A DNA stretch of 16,230 nt from an uncultured Lachnospiraceae bacterium. GTDB taxonomy: Bacteria; Bacillota; Clostridia; Lachnospirales; Lachnospiraceae. The stretch is taken from assembly GCA_946537585.1 (NCBI GenBank), contig CAMNFX010000007.1:1-16230 (forward strand), given 5' to 3'. Made by a program: the position numbers and the translations under genes. The notes under the pieces were generated by a model that worked only from the letters and a program-made list of their open reading frames with translations, was not told the DNA's origin and did not search any database. Below are positions 13,869 to 16,230 of the stretch, piece by piece. How positions within the stretch are numbered: the stretch's first letter is position 1; each line of letters starts with the position of its first letter.

Positions 13869-14165
13869 ATGGATACAGTATTATGCGGCGCAAATGCCCA
13901 GAGCATGCGCTGGTACTTTAATGAAGACGATTTCGGTATTCTGCCGGAGGAAGTAAAAAGGGAGCTTAAGGTCATTTGCGTCAGCTACTGTTCTGATGTC
14001 GGAGGAGCGATCACGCTCTCCTACGATCAGGACCATAAGCTTCACATTCAGACGATCGACCCGATTGATGAAATCGGCGCGGAGCTTAAAGTCCGGCAGA
14101 TCCAGGAAAAGAATGCCGAACTCTTTGAACAGCTCGAAGCGTTTTCGAGGGCGTTTCGTGCCTGA
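13869..14165 (+). CDS. Small conserved-looking protein downstream of dnaE, possibly DUF6145
   Basis: This 98-residue protein is predicted to be soluble. I chose the ATG at 13869 because AAAGGAGGAGC lies directly upstream; an upstream GTG near 13797 would overlap dnaE and add unlikely sequence. Visible features are an N-terminal MDTVLCGANAQSMRWYFNED, an acidic middle (LSYDQDHKLHIQ) and a C-terminal helix (residues about 66-97) with coiled-coil-like spacing. From memory it resembles an uncharacterised clostridial family annotated DUF6145, whose members share the VLCGANA...YFN...FLP...VKxELK pattern. I cannot confirm that by search. No signal peptide or membrane segment is present. There is no terminator between dnaE and this gene, so it is probably co-transcribed. 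Confidence 0.8.
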   Translation: MDTVLCGANAQSMRWYFNEDDFGILPEEVKRELKVICVSYCSDVGGAITLSYDQDHKLHIQTIDPIDEIGAELKVRQIQEKNAELFEQLEAFSRAFRA

Positions 14166-14230
14166 GAGCATCATTATGCCTTGTCGGGTCAGCTGAAAAA
14201 AACGGACAGGCTTTCTGCTTCTGTTTCGTC

Positions 14231-14259
14231 TCGACAATGGATAAATATTCTGTTATAAA
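14231..14259 (+). promoter_or_regulatory. Promoter of dusB
   Basis: TCGACA (14231-14236, 5/6 to the -35), a 17-base spacer and TATAAA (14254-14259, 5/6 to the -10), with an extended TG-T before the -10. The predicted start near 14266 gives a leader of about 20 bases. Confidence 0.75.
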
Positions 14260-14287
14260 CAATTAATTCGCAGAAAAGAGAAATAAT

Positions 14288-15241
14288 TTGATCAAGCTCG
14301 GAAATATTATATTAAAAAACAATGTCATCATGGCTCCGATGGCCGGCATTACGGACACCGCATACCGGGTGCTGCTCGAGGAAATGGGCGTAGCGCTTGT
14401 GAGTACGGAAATGGTTTCCGCCAAGGGAATCTTTTATAATAACAAAAACAATCATCTGATCCTGCAGACAGCAGAAGATGAACATCCGATCGCAGTACAG
14501 CTCTTCGGTTCCGATCCCATGATCATGGCGCGGATGGCGGAAAAAATTGCTTCGGATTTTGACGTGATCGATGTCAATATGGGCTGTCCCGTCCCGAAGA
14601 TCGTCAACAACGGCGAGGGCTCCGCGCTCATGAAGAAGCCGGAACTGGCGTTTCAGATCCTCGACATGATGGTCCGGGTGCTTTCCCCCATGCCGGTCAC
14701 AGTCAAGTTCCGAAAAGGCTTTGATGATCAGCATGTCAATGCCGTTGAGTTTGCGAAAATGGCTGAGCAGGCTGGCGTGGCAGCCATTACCCTGCACGGA
14801 AGGACCAGGGCGCAGATGTACAGCGGACAGGCGGACTGGGATATGATCCGGCAGGTTAAAGAGGCTGTCAGCATACCTGTATTCGGCAACGGAGACATCT
14901 TTACTCCGGAGGACGCCAAAAGGATGATCGATAAGACCGGATGTGACGGTGTGGCGATCGCGAGAGGGGCAAAGGGAAATCCATGGCTGATCCGACGCAC
15001 TGTGCATTACCTTGAGACGGGTGAGCTGCTCCCTGAACCGACACCTGATGAACGGAAGGCTATGGCGGTGCGCCATGCGGAGCTGGCTGTAAAGTATAAG
15101 GGCGAAAAGCTGGCGATCCCGGAGATGCGAAAGCACCTTGCATGGTATACCACGGGACTTCCGGGAGCGGCGAAGCTTCGTGCTGAAATGAATGCCATCA
15201 CTACTCTCGACGAGCTGAAAGCGTTTGTGGAGAGAATGTAG
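14288..15241 (+). CDS. dusB: tRNA-dihydrouridine synthase, DusB type
   Basis: This 317-residue FMN enzyme reduces specific uridines in the tRNA D-loop to dihydrouridine using NADPH. The TIM-barrel signatures are present: APMAGITD (16-23), NMGCPVPKIVNNGEGSALMK (97-116) with catalytic Cys100, VTVKFRKG with Lys140, LHGRT with His170, FGNGDI (199-204) and GVAIARGAKGNPW (221-233). The Cys-containing loop and length match DusB/DUS1-type enzymes of Firmicutes. The start appears to be TTG: no ATG gives the MIKLGNI-type N-terminus, and the next in-frame ATGs would delete the FMN motif. The SD is weak (AAAAGAG). It has its own promoter and a terminator and is followed by greA and lysS, a familiar order in Clostridia. 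Confidence 0.95.
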   Translation: MIKLGNIILKNNVIMAPMAGITDTAYRVLLEEMGVALVSTEMVSAKGIFYNNKNNHLILQTAEDEHPIAVQLFGSDPMIMARMAEKIASDFDVIDVNMGCPVPKIVNNGEGSALMKKPELAFQILDMMVRVLSPMPVTVKFRKGFDDQHVNAVEFAKMAEQAGVAAITLHGRTRAQMYSGQADWDMIRQVKEAVSIPVFGNGDIFTPEDAKRMIDKTGCDGVAIARGAKGNPWLIRRTVHYLETGELLPEPTPDERKAMAVRHAELAVKYKGEKLAIPEMRKHLAWYTTGLPGAAKLRAEMNAITTLDELKAFVERM

Positions 15242-15296
15242 GCATCCGCTCCGGTTCCTGATCGGACCATGAGGAAAAGGCAGGTCTGTTCAAGGG

Positions 15297-15332
15297 CGTA
15301 TGTTTAGGAAAACGTACGTATTTTTAATTTTT
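15297..15332 (+). terminator. Intrinsic terminator of dusB
   Basis: CGTATGTTT / AAACGTACG (15297-15305 and 15310-15318) forms a 9-bp stem with one G-U pair and a four-base loop. It is followed by TATTTTTAATTTTT. It ends eight bases before the greA -35. Confidence 0.85.
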
Positions 15333-15339
15333 CCTTCAG

Positions 15340-15368
15340 TTGACATGCGCCTGCTCTATAGATATAAT
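15340..15368 (+). promoter_or_regulatory. Perfect consensus promoter of greA
   Basis: TTGACA (15340-15345) and TATAAT (15363-15368) match the sigma-A consensus at all twelve positions with the ideal 17-base spacer. The predicted start is near 15375, about 68 bases before the chosen greA ATG. Confidence 0.92.
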
Positions 15369-15442
15369 TTGCGATTAGGATTATGCCTTATAAAGAAAAC
15401 AGAATTCGGCATGAAGCAAACCATGGAGGAGAACAGAGAGTC

Positions 15443-15934
15443 ATGGCAAAAGAAGAAGCAAAGACAATGATCACTTATGCTGGCCTTAAAAAATATGAGG
15501 AAGAGCTGCATGAGCTGAAGGTCGTCAGACGGCAGGAAGTTGCTGAAAAGATCAAGGTTGCGCGTGAACAGGGCGATCTGTCCGAGAACGCGGACTATGA
15601 TGCAGCAAAGGACGAGCAGAGTGAGATCGAGCGCCGCATCGTGGAGCTGGAAACGATCCTCAAGAACGCGGAAGTCGTGGTTGACGAGGAGTTTGATCCC
15701 GGCAAGGTAAATGTAGGCTGCGAGGTCATGCTCTATGATATGGAATATGAAGAGGAAGTCGAGTATCAGATCGTCGGTTCCTCAGAGGCGAACAGCCTGA
15801 AGGGAAAGATCAGCAACGAGTCTCCGGTCGGGTCCGCTCTGATGGGCCATCAGATCGGTGATGTTGTTGATGTATCGCTGCCGGGCGGCGGTATCGCTCA
15901 GTACAAGGTACTGGACATCCGCAAGGCCGGCTGA
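15443..15934 (+). CDS. greA: Transcription elongation factor GreA
   Basis: This 163-residue factor inserts its coiled coil into the RNA polymerase secondary channel and triggers cleavage of backtracked RNA. The N-terminal coiled coil carries the acidic tip GDLSENADYDAA (44-55), with Asp45 and Glu48 at the catalytic positions. The C-terminal FKBP-like domain includes SNESPVGSALMGHQIGD and the closing KVLDIRK. I chose the ATG at 15443 because GGAGGAGAAC lies upstream and the length then equals the usual one (about 158-165). An in-frame ATG at 15383 would add 20 residues not typical of the family and has a poorly spaced SD. It lies between two terminators, downstream of a very strong promoter. 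Confidence 0.97.
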   Translation: MAKEEAKTMITYAGLKKYEEELHELKVVRRQEVAEKIKVAREQGDLSENADYDAAKDEQSEIERRIVELETILKNAEVVVDEEFDPGKVNVGCEVMLYDMEYEEEVEYQIVGSSEANSLKGKISNESPVGSALMGHQIGDVVDVSLPGGGIAQYKVLDIRKAG

Positions 15935-15951
15935 TAAAAGAGTATGTATTG

Positions 15952-15983
15952 AAAAAACCGCTGATCTGATCAGCGATTTTTTT
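15952..15983 (+). terminator. Intrinsic terminator between greA and lysS
   Basis: CGCTGATC-T-GATCAGCG (15959-15975; effectively a 6-bp stem with a five-base loop) is preceded by A6 and followed by ATTTTTTT. The flanking A and T runs lengthen the stem and make it potentially bidirectional. lysS has no obvious promoter of its own, so some read-through from greA is likely. Confidence 0.8.
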
Positions 15984-16022
15984 CCCTGGAGAGAGCACTT
16001 CAAAGAGTGAAAGGATTGAATA

Positions 16023-16230
16023 ATGGCAGAGAATAAGGAAAAGAAGGAATTGAAGCAGGGCGGACAGAACCAGGAGATGGATCTGAACCGTGTCCGTCAG
16101 GTGCGCCGTGAGAAGCTTGCAGAGCTGCAGGCAGCAGGTAAGGATCCCTTTGTGATCACCACATTTGACCAGACTCATCATTCTCTCGAGGCAGCTGCTC
16201 TCTACGAAGCTCACGAGAAGGACATTCTGG
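16023..16230 (+). CDS. lysS: Lysyl-tRNA synthetase, class II, N-terminal fragment
   Basis: The reading frame is open to the window edge (69 codons). It shows a Lys/Glu/Gln-rich start followed by LNRVRQVRREKLAELQAAGK and DPF, the conserved opening of bacterial class II LysRS just before its anticodon-binding OB fold. The enzyme charges tRNA-Lys. The start is supported by AAAGGA seven bases upstream of the ATG. The position after greA agrees with the greA-lysS pairing common in Clostridia. The catalytic domain lies outside the window. Confidence 0.9.
   Translation, partial: MAENKEKKELKQGGQNQEMDLNRVRQVRREKLAELQAAGKDPFVITTFDQTHHSLEAAALYEAHEKDIL

Noticed and set aside
14312..15136. 274-codon leftward ORF opposite dusB
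   Set aside because: Codon-bias shadow with no ribosome site; dusB carries all catalytic motifs on the forward strand.
15383..15442. 20-residue N-terminal extension of GreA
   Set aside because: The downstream ATG has the better SD and yields the normal GreA length and N-terminus.
1..16230. CRISPR array, insertion sequence, prophage or defence island
   Set aside because: No spaced direct repeats, transposase, integrase or terminal inverted repeats were seen; the gene content is core metabolism, wall synthesis, replication and translation.

Overview
The window is a housekeeping stretch of a Firmicutes (Clostridia) chromosome, most likely from a mid-GC Lachnospiraceae-like organism. Evidence for this: a pyrophosphate-type pyruvate phosphate dikinase (ppdK); a short single-domain phosphotransacetylase (pta); the Gram-positive regulators HprK, RapZ/YvcJ and WhiA; a dusB-greA-lysS order; strong Shine-Dalgarno (SD) sequences; and sigma-A-type promoters, many with extended -10 elements. 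No mobile element, CRISPR array, tRNA or rRNA gene was seen. The taxonomic call is inference from gene content, not from a search.

Layout. Positions 1-52 hold the first codons of an unidentified leftward gene, followed by a non-conserved intergenic stretch with two tiny leftward ORFs and two hairpins. A monocistronic Nudix hydrolase gene (595-1155, +) follows. Two leftward metabolic genes come next, each with its own promoter and intrinsic terminator: ppdK (1313-3949) and pta (4256-5281). Divergent from pta is a rightward operon, murI-murB-hprK-rapZ-whiA-HPr-like (about 5405-10190), which ends at a 12-bp hairpin. dnaE (10268-13807) starts from its own promoter, with almost no room for a 5' untranslated leader, and is followed by a small conserved-looking gene (13869-14165). 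dusB (14288-15241) has its own promoter and a terminator. greA (15443-15934) has a perfect consensus promoter and a terminator. The 5' end of lysS (16023 to the window edge) closes the window.

How the genes fit together. murI (D-glutamate supply) and murB (UDP-MurNAc synthesis) are cell-wall precursor genes. They share a transcript with the carbon-control kinase HprK, the nucleotide-binding regulator RapZ and the DNA-binding cell-cycle/cell-wall regulator WhiA. The last gene is an HPr fold protein that keeps the HprK-target serine (Ser45) but has Thr where the PTS phospho-histidine should be, so it looks like a Crh-type regulatory protein. This resembles the Bacillus yvcJ-yvcK-yvcL-crh cluster, with three departures: yvcK is absent between rapZ and whiA, WhiA is about 220 residues and appears to lack its whole first LAGLIDADG repeat, and the HPr-like protein has lost its catalytic histidine. 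These are the most interesting features of the window. A second theme is unusual translation initiation: murI and whiA lack good SDs of their own but are preceded by tiny ORFs that have SDs, the HPr-like start lies inside an inverted repeat, and dnaE appears nearly leaderless.
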